A stretch of DNA of 37,815 bases from assembly GCA_031289615.1 (NCBI GenBank), contig JAITPD010000027.1, forward strand, positions 1 through 37,815, written 5' to 3'. Positions 24,119 through 32,027 of the stretch are shown in pieces (position 1 is the first letter of the stretch; each line of letters begins with the position of its first letter). The translations under genes and the position numbers were made by a program. The notes beneath the pieces were generated by a model. It had not been told where the DNA came from, did no database searches, and saw nothing but the letters and a program-made list of their open reading frames with translations. The DNA comes from Lactobacillaceae bacterium. GTDB lineage: Bacteria; Bacillota; Bacilli; Lactobacillales; Lactobacillaceae.

Positions 24119-25024
24119 CTAGTTCGTTGACATGTAATCAATCGTCGCCTTTGCCAGCTTTTCAACATTTTCAATACCGCTATCTTCTGATTCATTTTTA
24201 TCAGTATAAATCGCAATAGTATAGTCGACCTGCTCATTTTGCACATGCCCGATCGAATTAACAATCCAGCCATCTTCATTTTCGAGCCAGCCGTTTTTCA
24301 GCTGAACGTTCGTTGTATCACTTGTTCCAGCCGTAATGCCCCACGCTTGTGAAGAATCGACCTGATCCATCAGACCACTAATATAACTACGGCTCGCGCT
24401 TGGTAAAAAGTCACCGTCGTAAAATATTTCATTTAACAACTTCAACTGATCAGCCGCTATCGTCTTGGTGTAGCCCCATGTTACAGCTGGCATGCTGGTT
24501 TGGTCCATCCCCAACGAACTGTATAGGTTGGTTTGTTCGTCAACTCCGCCAGCCAAGTCTAGCAAACTAGTGGCAGCATCATTGTCGCTATCCTCAATCA
24601 TCAACGTGGCCAGCTCATCTTCATTATCGCTCAGGTTTTCACCAGTTTTGTGCTTTTCATCCAACAATCCCGCTAAGATTGAAACTTTCACCGTGCTCGC
24701 CATATAATAATTATTATTTTCATCATTTGTATAGGTAGTCGTAATACCAGTTTTATTATCATAAACTGCTATCGAGACTGGCGTTGTTTGATCACCGAGC
24801 GCTTCTTGCCAAGCTTTTTTTAAATCCGGTTCCTCCTCTAAAACTGCTTTTGGATGCTGAATTTCTTTAGTAAGATTTGTCACAAAATTGGTCACATCTT
24901 GCATTCGAAAATTAGATTTAGTTGTACCATAAAAACCAAGCCCAATCGTGGCAATCAAAATCAGCACGAGCAAACCATACCTTTTAGTTTTTGAGGTCAA
25001 ATTTTTATCGGTTCTACTCCGCAC
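24119..25024 (-). CDS. Membrane-anchored class A beta-lactamase-fold serine hydrolase
   Basis: About 301 aa with a single N-terminal hydrophobic helix (~16-33) and an extracellular penicillin-binding fold. Family motifs: STVK (110-113, nucleophile serine), SDN (146-148) and KNG (243-245) in place of KTG. It is related to Lactobacillales beta-lactamase-like D-ala-D-ala-type proteins of unclear substrate; true beta-lactamase activity is doubtful because no Ω-loop ExxxN motif is clear. The start is a GTG: the one at 25024 has AGGTGA five bases upstream, while the GTG at 25033 has only a weak site. Co-transcribed with the esterase downstream. Confidence 0.82.
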   Translation of the reverse strand: MRSRTDKNLTSKTKRYGLLVLILIATIGLGFYGTTKSNFRMQDVTNFVTNLTKEIQHPKAVLEEEPDLKKAWQEALGDQTTPVSIAVYDNKTGITTTYTNDENNNYYMASTVKVSILAGLLDEKHKTGENLSDNEDELATLMIEDSDNDAATSLLDLAGGVDEQTNLYSSLGMDQTSMPAVTWGYTKTIAADQLKLLNEIFYDGDFLPSASRSYISGLMDQVDSSQAWGITAGTSDTTNVQLKNGWLENEDGWIVNSIGHVQNEQVDYTIAIYTDKNESEDSGIENVEKLAKATIDYMSTN

Positions 25025-25140
25025 GCCCGTCACCTAATTCTTCTTTATGTTTTTAATTTTATAGAGAGAACCTTAATTTTAACTTACATCCAACGATTTA
25101 GATGAAATTAGTTTGTTTTTCCACGTGTGGTCCATCACAA

Positions 25141-26337
25141 CTACGCTCGATATTGCCGGTGAATGCGTTCTTCTGGGTTAACCGTGCACAGATACAACGT
25201 AATTAAAAAGACCCATTCCAGTGGCTTCATGATGAGATAAATAATGTCCGCGACAAACTTACTCTTGATCACCCTTGATATCGGAAAGCCATAAGTGTCA
25301 TAGAATTTTCTGATCGCCCGATGCATTCTCGGTGTACGTTCTTCAATGATTTGCTCAAATGCGTTTGCTACACAAAGCTGCCGATTAACGATTGTTTGTC
25401 TCCCATGACGAACACCTATGCGCTGCGGCTTCACAAGCTTTGCATGACCTTGGGCCGCGACAGTGCAAAGATAGTGATCATCGTAACCTGGTGGCGCAAT
25501 TTTTTGAGAAAATACCCAATCAGCTGTCTCCGTATAACCCTTAATGATGTAGTCCGGGCGCTGACCAAACAATGTTAGATACGCGATTGCCAAACCTAAC
25601 AGTGGAAATGCCAATACTAGCGCCCAAAACGGAAAACGATTACTGCTTAGTTCATGATTAATCCATGCAATAAAGTTACCTTTTTGCTGTGATTCCATAG
25701 CTCTACTAGTCTTTAACTCCAGCGCTTTTTCGCGAATTAAACGTGCTGCGATGATGACACAATTAACCGGGAAAATAATTAATAAAATCATATCTTGATA
25801 AACTTGAATACTATTAATCACGCATTCGAAAACACCAATATACAGTGCTGCGATTGCTAAAACAGTCACAAACGGTGGCGTTATCTTCGCATCTGTGAAC
25901 GCTAAAATTAAGTACCCTGCTAAGCCAATCAAACACAAAATCACAAAGGTCGGAATTGCTTGAGTCCAAATTATCGAATGCCTGGCACCCATTGCAAGCT
26001 GGACATTCCAATCAGCAAAACTTGACCACGCTGTGACGACGATTCCGGTCAAAACGAAGCCAATGAGCATTGATATAATTTCAAATAGCCTGACTTTGAT
26101 TTTCCATGCACGATCGTCAATTGGCCTCACAAATATCAGAGCCACATTGATAAATGACAAGATAAATGGAACGAGCAGGAACTGTAATGCCAAGAAGGCT
26201 AAGGATGGATCAGCACCTACAAAGGCACTGGCAATACTGATCAGGAGTGCAATTATTTCAAACGTCATGCATGCCCAAAAAATAAATGGATGCCGTTGAC
26301 GAATGCTCGTTTTGGGATTGATGCCAGATGTTTTCAA
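25141..26337 (-). CDS. DUF6688-like membrane protein
   Basis: 398 aa with about seven to eight hydrophobic segments in the first 260 residues, followed by a soluble part with DDHYLCTVAAQGHAKLVKPQR, GVRHGRQTIVNRQLCVANAFE and FYDTYGFPISR, and a final helix near the C-terminus. I associate this soluble motif block with DUF6688; function is unknown. The start codon is TTG with AGGAG nine bases upstream. It stands alone between the hydrolase operon and a small membrane gene. The conserved Cys-His-rich loop (YLCTVAAQGH) could bind a metal or carry out catalysis, but this is a guess. Confidence 0.7.
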   Translation of the reverse strand: MKTSGINPKTSIRQRHPFIFWACMTFEIIALLISIASAFVGADPSLAFLALQFLLVPFILSFINVALIFVRPIDDRAWKIKVRLFEIISMLIGFVLTGIVVTAWSSFADWNVQLAMGARHSIIWTQAIPTFVILCLIGLAGYLILAFTDAKITPPFVTVLAIAALYIGVFECVINSIQVYQDMILLIIFPVNCVIIAARLIREKALELKTSRAMESQQKGNFIAWINHELSSNRFPFWALVLAFPLLGLAIAYLTLFGQRPDYIIKGYTETADWVFSQKIAPPGYDDHYLCTVAAQGHAKLVKPQRIGVRHGRQTIVNRQLCVANAFEQIIEERTPRMHRAIRKFYDTYGFPISRVIKSKFVADIIYLIMKPLEWVFLITLYLCTVNPEERIHRQYRA

Positions 26338-26409
26338 TTTTTTTGGCTCCTGATTCTGAAATAATTTGAAAATTGTTGCACTATGTACCCGTCACAAGGA
26401 CGGTAGGGT

Positions 26410-26664
26410 TTAGTTAGCTAATTTAGCGATGACTTCATTTCGTGTATTAACAATATTTTGCAAGTTTACAAAACCAAGAATCCATCCTACAAACGGAATT
26501 CCTGTTAAGATTGACCACCCTAATGAGCGCCAAAAGTATCGCCCACCTGTTATTGCTTCACCAGCCAACGTATAGGTATTGAGCTTGTATGCAAAGAATA
26601 CCAAACTCGGAAAGAAAATAATGCCCCAAATTGTTGCTGTCTTACTATCACTTTGAGTCTTCAT
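26410..26664 (-). CDS. Small membrane protein (84 aa), unknown
   Basis: Two hydrophobic segments (about residues 11-27 and 49-65) with GRYFWRSLGW between them and LQNIVNTRNEVIAKLAN at the end. AGGAG nine bases before the ATG supports the call. Resembles generic small TM2-like proteins but no family is claimed. The 562 bases upstream hold the brnQ T-box leader, on the other strand. Confidence 0.6.
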   Translation of the reverse strand: MKTQSDSKTATIWGIIFFPSLVFFAYKLNTYTLAGEAITGGRYFWRSLGWSILTGIPFVGWILGFVNLQNIVNTRNEVIAKLAN

Positions 26665-26864
26665 AAATCCACACTCCTATATTCCATCTTTTAGCGTCAA
26701 TACGGTCTGGACGTTGAGTGAAATTAGCTTACTTTGGAATTAATTTATATAAAATTGATTCTAACATTTGTTTATGAATATTATTTGTGCTCGCCTAAAA
26801 AAGCCTTACATCAAGCATTTGCACCCTTATTATGAAAATTAAAAAAGAAAAATGAACAAAAGTG

Positions 26865-26893
26865 TTGACTTCCTTACTTTTATTCAGTATGAT
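26865..26893 (+). promoter_or_regulatory. Promoter of the brnQ T-box unit
   Basis: -35 TTGACT, 17-bp spacer, -10 TATGAT. It directly precedes the T-box leader. Confidence 0.85.
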
Positions 26894-26899
26894 AAGCCA

Positions 26900-27182
26900 C
26901 ATAGTAAATTTTATAAATTCAATGAAGAACAAAAGTAACCAGATATACAATTTTTAGCGAGCTAATGGTCGGTGTAAATTAGCAGTTGTCGCTGGTGAAA
27001 GTAAATTCCGAGAAGTTATCGCGATGTGCATACAAAGTGGTAGCCGGTCGATGTCGTTACTCATCCGTTCAAGGTTGTTAGACTGCGAACTTGAGATTGT
27101 CAGTTGTGCACGACTGACGAATAACGGTGGTACCGCGATAAAACGCCCGTTAAGATGTTAAGACATTTTAACGGGTATTTTT
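26900..27182 (+). promoter_or_regulatory. T-box leader of brnQ (candidate Val specifier)
   Basis: The T-box GGTGGTACCGCG lies at 27126-27137. The terminator has arms CCCGTTAAGATGT (27146-27158) and ACATTTTAACGGG (27163-27175) with TATTTTT. The apical part of stem I is GCTAAT...GGTG...ATTAGC (26961-26982). In the lower stem, AGTA on the 5' side and GAAAGTAA on the 3' side mark the specifier loop; reading GAAA-GTA-A gives valine at 27001-27003, which suits a branched-chain carrier. The frame of the codon is by eye. Confidence 0.88.
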
Positions 27183-27226
27183 GTGTTCATTTGAATTATT
27201 CATTGGAAAACTTAAGGAGAAATTTT

Positions 27227-28585
27227 ATGACAGAACCTAAATTAGATTTTAAGAAAATTATTTTATTGGCATCATTGATCTTTGGAATGTTCTTTGGCGC
27301 TGGGAACCTGATCTTCCCGGCCCATTTAGGACAGTTAGCCGGCCACAACTGGCTCAGCGCTGGAACCGGTTTCTTGCTTTCAGCGACATTATTACCACTA
27401 TTAGCCTTGTTAGCGCTAGGAATCACCCGCAGCACTGGCATCTATGACTTAGCGAAACCTGTCGCTCCTTGGTACGGAATGTTGTTCTTAATCTTTGCGC
27501 ATTTCTCACTTGGACCAGCCTTTGTTACGCCACGAGTTGCCGCCACTGCATATCAATTTACGTTGGCGCCATGGATTCCAGCCCACTATTCAACCATCGC
27601 AATTATTTTATTCTCAGCTGCATTCTTTGCCCTCACGTATATTTTCTCAGTTAAAGAAATTGGGCTCACGAAGTACATTGGGAAAATTATGAACCCGATC
27701 TTCTTAGGTTTGCTAGCGATTGTTATCTTTATCGCAATCTTGCATCCATTTGGCGGACTAAGCGCTCTACCTGCTGATCCGACTCACTATGCCAAGTCTG
27801 GCCAATCAATCGCCTCAGCCTTTATTGAAGGGTATAACACAATGGACGCGTTGGCTGCATTGGCTTTTGGAATCACAATTGTGCGTGCAATCCAAGCAAT
27901 GGGCTTCAAGCAACCTAAAAACATCGCTCGGGCAACTGCAACTTCAGGCGCATTGGCAATTATTGGAATGGGAATTATCTATCTCTTCTTGATCGCCTTG
28001 GGAACAATGTCACTTACCAAGTTTCCCTTAGCAGCCAACGGTGGAATCACTCTGCAACAAATTATTCAATACTACTTTGGCTCATTTGGGTTGATCCTGT
28101 TTGCTGTGATCGCAATCTTGGCAATGTTAACCACTGCAATGGGACTCGTGGCCGCCTTTGCTCAGGACTTCCACCGCTTATTCCCCGTATTAAGCTATAA
28201 GCAATGGCTGTTGTTCACAATCGGCCTATCATTCATCACGACAAATTTCGGCCTAGATACAATCATCAAATTCTCATTGCCACTTTTGATGCTGCTGTAT
28301 CCTTTGGCCATGGCATTGATTATTCCAGCCGTACTCTCACCCTTGTTTGGCAACCAATCAATTGTTTACAAAATCACAACGGCCTTCACTGCAATTCCAG
28401 CAATCTTGGATGCATTGGCAAATTCAGGTTTGGCAACAACAACTTGGGCAACGCAAATCATCAACTTATATCACAATAGTTTGCCGTTCGCCGCAATTGG
28501 TTTGGGATGGACACTGCCAATTTTGTTTGGCTTAATTATTGGAATCATAATCGCGCGGATCAAAATCAACCGAGCTACTATCTAA
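27227..28585 (+). CDS. brnQ: Branched-chain amino-acid carrier BrnQ
   Basis: Cation-coupled importer of Leu/Ile/Val, 452 aa with about 12 membrane segments. Family motifs include GMFFGAGNLIFPAHLGQLAG near the N-terminus (about 19-38), a SLGPAFVTPRVAATAYQ segment (~88-104) and GYNTMDALAALAFG (~200-213). The frame opens at 27155 but this is inside the T-box terminator; the ATG at 27227 has AAGGAG eight bases upstream and the family start. Single gene behind a T-box, so it is switched on when the matching tRNA is uncharged. A terminator follows. Confidence 0.95.
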   Translation: MTEPKLDFKKIILLASLIFGMFFGAGNLIFPAHLGQLAGHNWLSAGTGFLLSATLLPLLALLALGITRSTGIYDLAKPVAPWYGMLFLIFAHFSLGPAFVTPRVAATAYQFTLAPWIPAHYSTIAIILFSAAFFALTYIFSVKEIGLTKYIGKIMNPIFLGLLAIVIFIAILHPFGGLSALPADPTHYAKSGQSIASAFIEGYNTMDALAALAFGITIVRAIQAMGFKQPKNIARATATSGALAIIGMGIIYLFLIALGTMSLTKFPLAANGGITLQQIIQYYFGSFGLILFAVIAILAMLTTAMGLVAAFAQDFHRLFPVLSYKQWLLFTIGLSFITTNFGLDTIIKFSLPLLMLLYPLAMALIIPAVLSPLFGNQSIVYKITTAFTAIPAILDALANSGLATTTWATQIINLYHNSLPFAAIGLGWTLPILFGLIIGIIIARIKINRATI

Positions 28586-28592
28586 CTAAAAG

Positions 28593-28645
28593 AAAATCGC
28601 AAAGCAACGGCACGTTTAAATGCTGTTGTTCTGCGATTTTTTTAG
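28593..28645 (+). terminator. Terminator after brnQ
   Basis: AAAATCGCAAAGCAACGGCA, loop, TGCTGTTGTTCTGCGATTTT and a T-run. Long stem with one internal mismatch pair. Confidence 0.85.
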
Positions 28646-28680
28646 CTATTATAATTGCAAATAATTATCTTTGAATTCAA

Positions 28681-28750
28681 TCTAAGTTCTAAATTCTAAA
28701 TCCTAAGTTCTAAATTCTAAATCCTAAATCCTAAATCCTAAATCCTAAAT
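28681..28750. repeat. Heptamer tandem array, 10 units of (T/C)CTAA(A/G)T
   Basis: Ten contiguous 7-base units: mixed TCTAAGT/TCTAAAT/CCTAAGT at the left, then four identical CCTAAAT at the right. It lies between the brnQ terminator and the stop codon of a convergent small gene. The graded purity suggests growth by slippage at the right end. No palindrome or spacer structure. Confidence 0.85.
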
Positions 28751-28757
28751 CCTTAAA

Positions 28758-28943
28758 TTATAAATCTAGATCCATGAACTCTAAAGACTCATTTAGTTTT
28801 AGTTTCATCCGACAAAATGCCTCGATTTTTTGAATCAGTTTTTCTTCTTCTTTAAAAATCATAGCGGTCGAATATGAAAACGGCCATCCTTTTTCAATAT
28901 GATCGGCATGTTGTTGCTTCAACTCATTTAGTTCTTTGTTCAT
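28758..28943 (-). CDS. Small soluble helical protein (61 aa), unknown
   Basis: Highly charged helical protein: NKELNELKQQHADHIEKG, then a short WPFSYSTAMIFKEEEKLIQK stretch and FCRMKLKLNESLEFMDLDL. GAGGAG nine bases before the ATG supports expression. It is the last gene of the secreted-paralogue cluster by position, and the 74 bases upstream contain a relic of that cluster's leader (GTCGTAAAACGG at about 29001-29013). Not recognised; no signal peptide. Confidence 0.6.
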   Translation of the reverse strand: MNKELNELKQQHADHIEKGWPFSYSTAMIFKEEEKLIQKIEAFCRMKLKLNESLEFMDLDL

Positions 28944-28979
28944 CGCTGGAACTCCTCGCTTTATTCAAAACACGCTTGA

Positions 28980-29020
28980 TAATATGTCAAAAATAGACAC
29001 ATCCGTTTTACGACATATTA
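28980..29020 (-). repeat. Inverted repeat overlapping the stop of the last secreted paralogue
   Basis: TAATATGTC (28980-28988) and GACATATTA (29012-29020) are exact inverted copies, the second covering the stop codon. No U-tract after the stem, so it is not a standard terminator. The inner part matches the hairpin-leader region found upstream of the cluster genes. Confidence 0.6.
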
Positions 29021-29761
29021 ATCACCATTGTATGCTTGGTGATATGTCCAAGATTCAACATATACGCCATTACCTGTTGCATATACACCGCTAACAGCAT
29101 GTGACCTAATTTCTTTAGGTACGGCAATTTTAAATGTGTATGATAGGTGAGCAGAAGTATCTTCTACCCCTACGTGATCAAAAATGTCTGCTGATTGACC
29201 ATGTCCACAGATTAGATTTTTGTCGTACTTTACCATACGCTCTTCAGCACTTGCCATTCCGATAATACTCGTAGCTTTCCCTGCCCCGATAACTACGTCA
29301 GGAGAGACGTCGCTCGGATTTTTAGCTCCTTGGGCAGTTGTCAATACGACATCCCACTCAGCGTACTCTGGCACTGTTATCTTTAGCTTACAATGGAAGT
29401 CATCTGCAATTGGCGTGATTCGATAATACACATATTCACCAGCATGATTATAATTATAAAAGTCTTCATATTCAGCACCAACGTTACTAGCATTGCTTTG
29501 AGAAGCATAATCGACATCTGTAGGACTATACGGTGCATCCCATCCTTGGTATACACCGAGCCCATATTCTTCAGAATTGTCAAATGCTTGTACTGTTCCG
29601 GTTTGGACATGATCTTGGCGCAATTGAATTGGTAATATTGCTGCATGTGCTGGAGTTGGCACCCCTACTAAACTGGCAGATGTAATCAAACCAGTTAAAC
29701 TAGATGAGGCAATCAACGCAACAGCAATTGCACTTGTTAAAATACGTGTTACTTTATTCAT
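29018..29761 (-). CDS. Secreted cluster protein 6: signal peptide plus C-terminal domain, no repeat
   Basis: 247 aa. Signal peptide 1-40 (MNKVTR, hydrophobic core, PAHA). A short linker (~41-95, with SPTDVDY) leads straight to the shared C-terminal domain: YNHAGEYVYYRITPIADDF (~103-121), EWDVVL, SYTFKIAVP and GVYATGNGVYVESWTYHQAYNGD. It lacks the ~100-aa repeat domain of the larger paralogues. No wall-anchor motif. The ATG follows the RBS-hairpin leader at 29767-29782. Function unknown; the family is not one I recognise. Confidence 0.8.
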   Translation of the reverse strand: MNKVTRILTSAIAVALIASSSLTGLITSASLVGVPTPAHAAILPIQLRQDHVQTGTVQAFDNSEEYGLGVYQGWDAPYSPTDVDYASQSNASNVGAEYEDFYNYNHAGEYVYYRITPIADDFHCKLKITVPEYAEWDVVLTTAQGAKNPSDVSPDVVIGAGKATSIIGMASAEERMVKYDKNLICGHGQSADIFDHVGVEDTSAHLSYTFKIAVPKEIRSHAVSGVYATGNGVYVESWTYHQAYNGD

Positions 29762-29766
29762 TACTT

Positions 29767-29813
29767 GTTTCTCCTTAGAAACTTAAATAGTTTTACGACA
29801 AGCTAATCAGCTT
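29767..29813 (-). promoter_or_regulatory. Cluster leader, gene 6: RBS hairpin and upstream hairpin
   Basis: Minus-strand GTTTCTAAGGAGAAAC (29767-29782) is an inverted repeat with AAGGAG at its centre, five bases before ATG. Upstream AAGCTGATTAGCTT (29800-29813) is a second hairpin, followed by GTCGTAAAACTATTTAA. Confidence 0.65.
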
Positions 29814-29814
29814 A

Positions 29815-31272
29815 CTAGCCGTTATATGCTTGGTGATAAGTGAACCACTCAACCTTAACACCATAACCCTTTGCGTATATACCGCTAACAGTTTGTTTCA
29901 ATTCCTTTGTGGGCACAGCAATTTTAAATGTGTATGATGGGTGTCCCGAAGTATCAATTATAAAGTTTTCACCAATAAGATTTGTACTGTATTCTAACCG
30001 ATGTTCAAACCCACCTTCGTAGTTTCCACTAATGTCATTAGTGTCCTTGGCTCCCACAACTAGGCTACTATTATCCACTATATTCCACATATCTGCCTGA
30101 GTCTGAACATAGCCACCAGTATATGGGCAATCAAAAACGACATCCCAATCAGCATAATTCTTAACATCTAGTGTTAAATGAACATTAAACTTATCAGCAA
30201 TCGGCGTAATCCGACAATACACATATTCACCTGAGTGATTATAATTAGCTGCTCGAACTGATTTCGGTTGCGTTAGATTTTGCGTAAATGAATCAACCTC
30301 TGCAGCACTATAATCACCTGTCCACGGATTTGAATTTAGGTCCCTTACAGCTTCGGTTTGAACGTATTTTTCAATTGGTCCATCATCTTCATCGGTATAA
30401 TTTGCGACAACAGATGCATTACGTCCTGTCACTGTAATATTATTTAGTTGTTTAGTTTGGATATTAAATGTATAGTTCTTACCTGAATCAACGTGGACTA
30501 AACTACCATCACTCATTGAAACTGCATTGGCTAATAACAAAAATTGAACCTGACCAGCTCTTGCCGGTTTAACATTGAATGTTTTAGTTTCTTCATCATA
30601 ACTTGTGGCAGTAAGCCTAGTTGGGGTTGTAGGGCTATAAGCACCTGTTACATAGAACTCATGATCTTCTCCATTAACTTCTACATCGAATTGCATTCGT
30701 TTACTATCAACCTTGACTTCATCTTGTTCAGTTGTTTCAGAATATTCCTTTTTAAACAATTGATTATCAAAAGATGCGGTAATATCAACATTTGAAGCCA
30801 ACAACTTTAGATTCTTAAACTGCTTTGTTTGAATTTTGAATGTATATTTTTCGCCTTCTTCTATTTGAACTGAACTATGGTCACCCATCAAAACTTTATC
30901 TCGCTGTAAGCTAAATTGCGTTTGACCAGGCCTAGCTACACTAACAGTAAAAGTTTTTGTTGCTGCATCGTAATCAGTGGCTGCAAGAAGGTCATCGCCT
31001 GTTGAATCAGCACCCATAAGTTGAAATTGAGGGTCATTTCCATGCGGGACGACAGTAAACTTTGTTCTCTGATTATCAACATTTAACACGGATTCTTCAG
31101 TGTTTGAGCCGATTTCATTTGAATAGAACTGCAAGCCTGTATCTTCGTTCACTGAAGTGGTTGCCACTGTATCTTGTGCATACATAAATGGCGTGGTTAA
31201 GCCCACTACACCTGTTCCTGCAATCACTCCAACGGCAATTGCACTTGTTAAAACACGTGTTACTTTATTCAT
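29815..31272 (-). CDS. Secreted cluster protein 5: two repeat domains plus C-terminal domain
   Basis: 485 aa. Signal peptide 1-31 (MNKVTRVLTS, core, MYA). Two ~110-aa repeats, about 55-165 and 170-285, share TKFTVVP/MQFDVEV starts, YDAATKTFTV/YDEETKTFNV, KVLMGDHS/AVSMSDGS and a YTFKIQTKQF/YTFNIQTKQL end. Then a linker (PIEKYVQTEAVRDLNSNPW) and the C-terminal domain from ~345: YNHSGEYVYCRITPIADKF, DWDVVF, SYTFKIAVP, WFTYHQAYNG. The frame opens one GTG codon earlier; the ATG at 31272 is taken. No LPXTG or WxL. Predicted beta-rich extracellular protein of unknown role. Confidence 0.82.
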   Translation of the reverse strand: MNKVTRVLTSAIAVGVIAGTGVVGLTTPFMYAQDTVATTSVNEDTGLQFYSNEIGSNTEESVLNVDNQRTKFTVVPHGNDPQFQLMGADSTGDDLLAATDYDAATKTFTVSVARPGQTQFSLQRDKVLMGDHSSVQIEEGEKYTFKIQTKQFKNLKLLASNVDITASFDNQLFKKEYSETTEQDEVKVDSKRMQFDVEVNGEDHEFYVTGAYSPTTPTRLTATSYDEETKTFNVKPARAGQVQFLLLANAVSMSDGSLVHVDSGKNYTFNIQTKQLNNITVTGRNASVVANYTDEDDGPIEKYVQTEAVRDLNSNPWTGDYSAAEVDSFTQNLTQPKSVRAANYNHSGEYVYCRITPIADKFNVHLTLDVKNYADWDVVFDCPYTGGYVQTQADMWNIVDNSSLVVGAKDTNDISGNYEGGFEHRLEYSTNLIGENFIIDTSGHPSYTFKIAVPTKELKQTVSGIYAKGYGVKVEWFTYHQAYNG

Positions 31273-31277
31273 CACTT

Positions 31278-31321
31278 GTTTCTCCTTAGAAACTTAAATA
31301 GTTTTAAGCCATATATTAGCT
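31278..31321 (-). promoter_or_regulatory. Cluster leader, gene 5
   Basis: GTTTCTAAGGAGAAAC (31278-31293) as in gene 6, preceded by AAAACTATTTAA and a weaker upstream stem AGC/GCT around AATATAT. Confidence 0.55.
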
Positions 31322-31342
31322 GTTTAGATAAATTGGTTTTTA

Positions 31343-31939
31343 TCACAAAATATCAAGGTCACTACCTTGGCTTGCGACATACTTTGATACTGTAAAGTCA
31401 ATGTTTGATCCAGAAATTTCCAAATTATCAACAGAACCGTTGAAAAAAGAGCTATCGTGTACGTAAATTGAATATTCTTTTCCTGGTTTCAAATCTTTTA
31501 CACTGCCATCATCAAGCTTAACTGAATTATTTTTAACTTCAAATTCTGTAGTGTCCTTATCAACCGGATAGGCATCGATAATACCAAAGCTTAATTCGTC
31601 GTCGGTTGCATTAAGAGCATAATTAATCACTTGATCACCATTCTTACCGACAACTTTTAGATTAAAATAGCCTTGTGTATCAGTAACCTTAATCTTAATA
31701 CGAGCGCCATTACTTCCAAGAGGTGCTATGATTGGGTCATTAACATTTAGTACAGTCAGACAATCGCTCGCCGTTTCCACAAATGTAGCCCCATTAGGAT
31801 AAGGATTGGGCGATTGCTTTGCCGTCACAGGTGGTACGGTTGCTGCGTTAGCAAATGGAGCTGTTAACCCAACGAGAGCAGTTGCTGAGAACAATCCCAC
31901 AGCAACGGAGCTGATTAAAACACGTGTTACCTTATTCAT
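31343..31939 (-). CDS. Secreted cluster protein 4: one repeat domain, no C-terminal domain
   Basis: 198 aa. Signal peptide 1-32 (core and ANA). The rest is a single repeat-type domain with DPIIAPLGS, KIKVTDTQGYFNLKVVG, NSVKLDDGSVKDLKPGKEYSIYV and DNLEISGSNIDFTVSKYV. These line up with the MSDGS...YTFNIQT...DV motifs of the two-repeat paralogues. It ends without the YNHSGEYVY domain. About 70% identical by eye to cluster protein 3. ATG behind the RBS-hairpin leader. Confidence 0.8.
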   Translation of the reverse strand: MNKVTRVLISSVAVGLFSATALVGLTAPFANAATVPPVTAKQSPNPYPNGATFVETASDCLTVLNVNDPIIAPLGSNGARIKIKVTDTQGYFNLKVVGKNGDQVINYALNATDDELSFGIIDAYPVDKDTTEFEVKNNSVKLDDGSVKDLKPGKEYSIYVHDSSFFNGSVDNLEISGSNIDFTVSKYVASQGSDLDIL

Positions 31940-31944
31940 TACTT

Positions 31945-31998
31945 GTTTCTCCTTAGAAACTAAAATTATTTAAACGGTTTTACGACATGTTCAGGTCG
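31945..31998 (-). promoter_or_regulatory. Cluster leader, gene 4
   Basis: GTTTCTAAGGAGAAAC (31945-31960) and, upstream, CGAC-8-GTCG (31983-31998) followed by TAAAACCGTTTAAATAA. Confidence 0.65.
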
Positions 31999-32027
31999 AG
32001 TATTGTCAATAACTAACTTATTTTTTA

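Noticed and set aside
24119-25024. Antibiotic-resistance beta-lactamase
   Set aside because: KTG is replaced by KNG and no clear Ω-loop glutamate is seen; a resistance role is not supported.
27155-27226. Upstream start of brnQ giving a 476-aa protein
   Set aside because: It would begin within the T-box terminator stem; the AAGGAG-linked ATG at 27227 matches the family.
28681-28750. Heptamer array as iterons or an origin
   Set aside because: No replication gene, no DnaA boxes seen and the units are in a convergent intergenic site.
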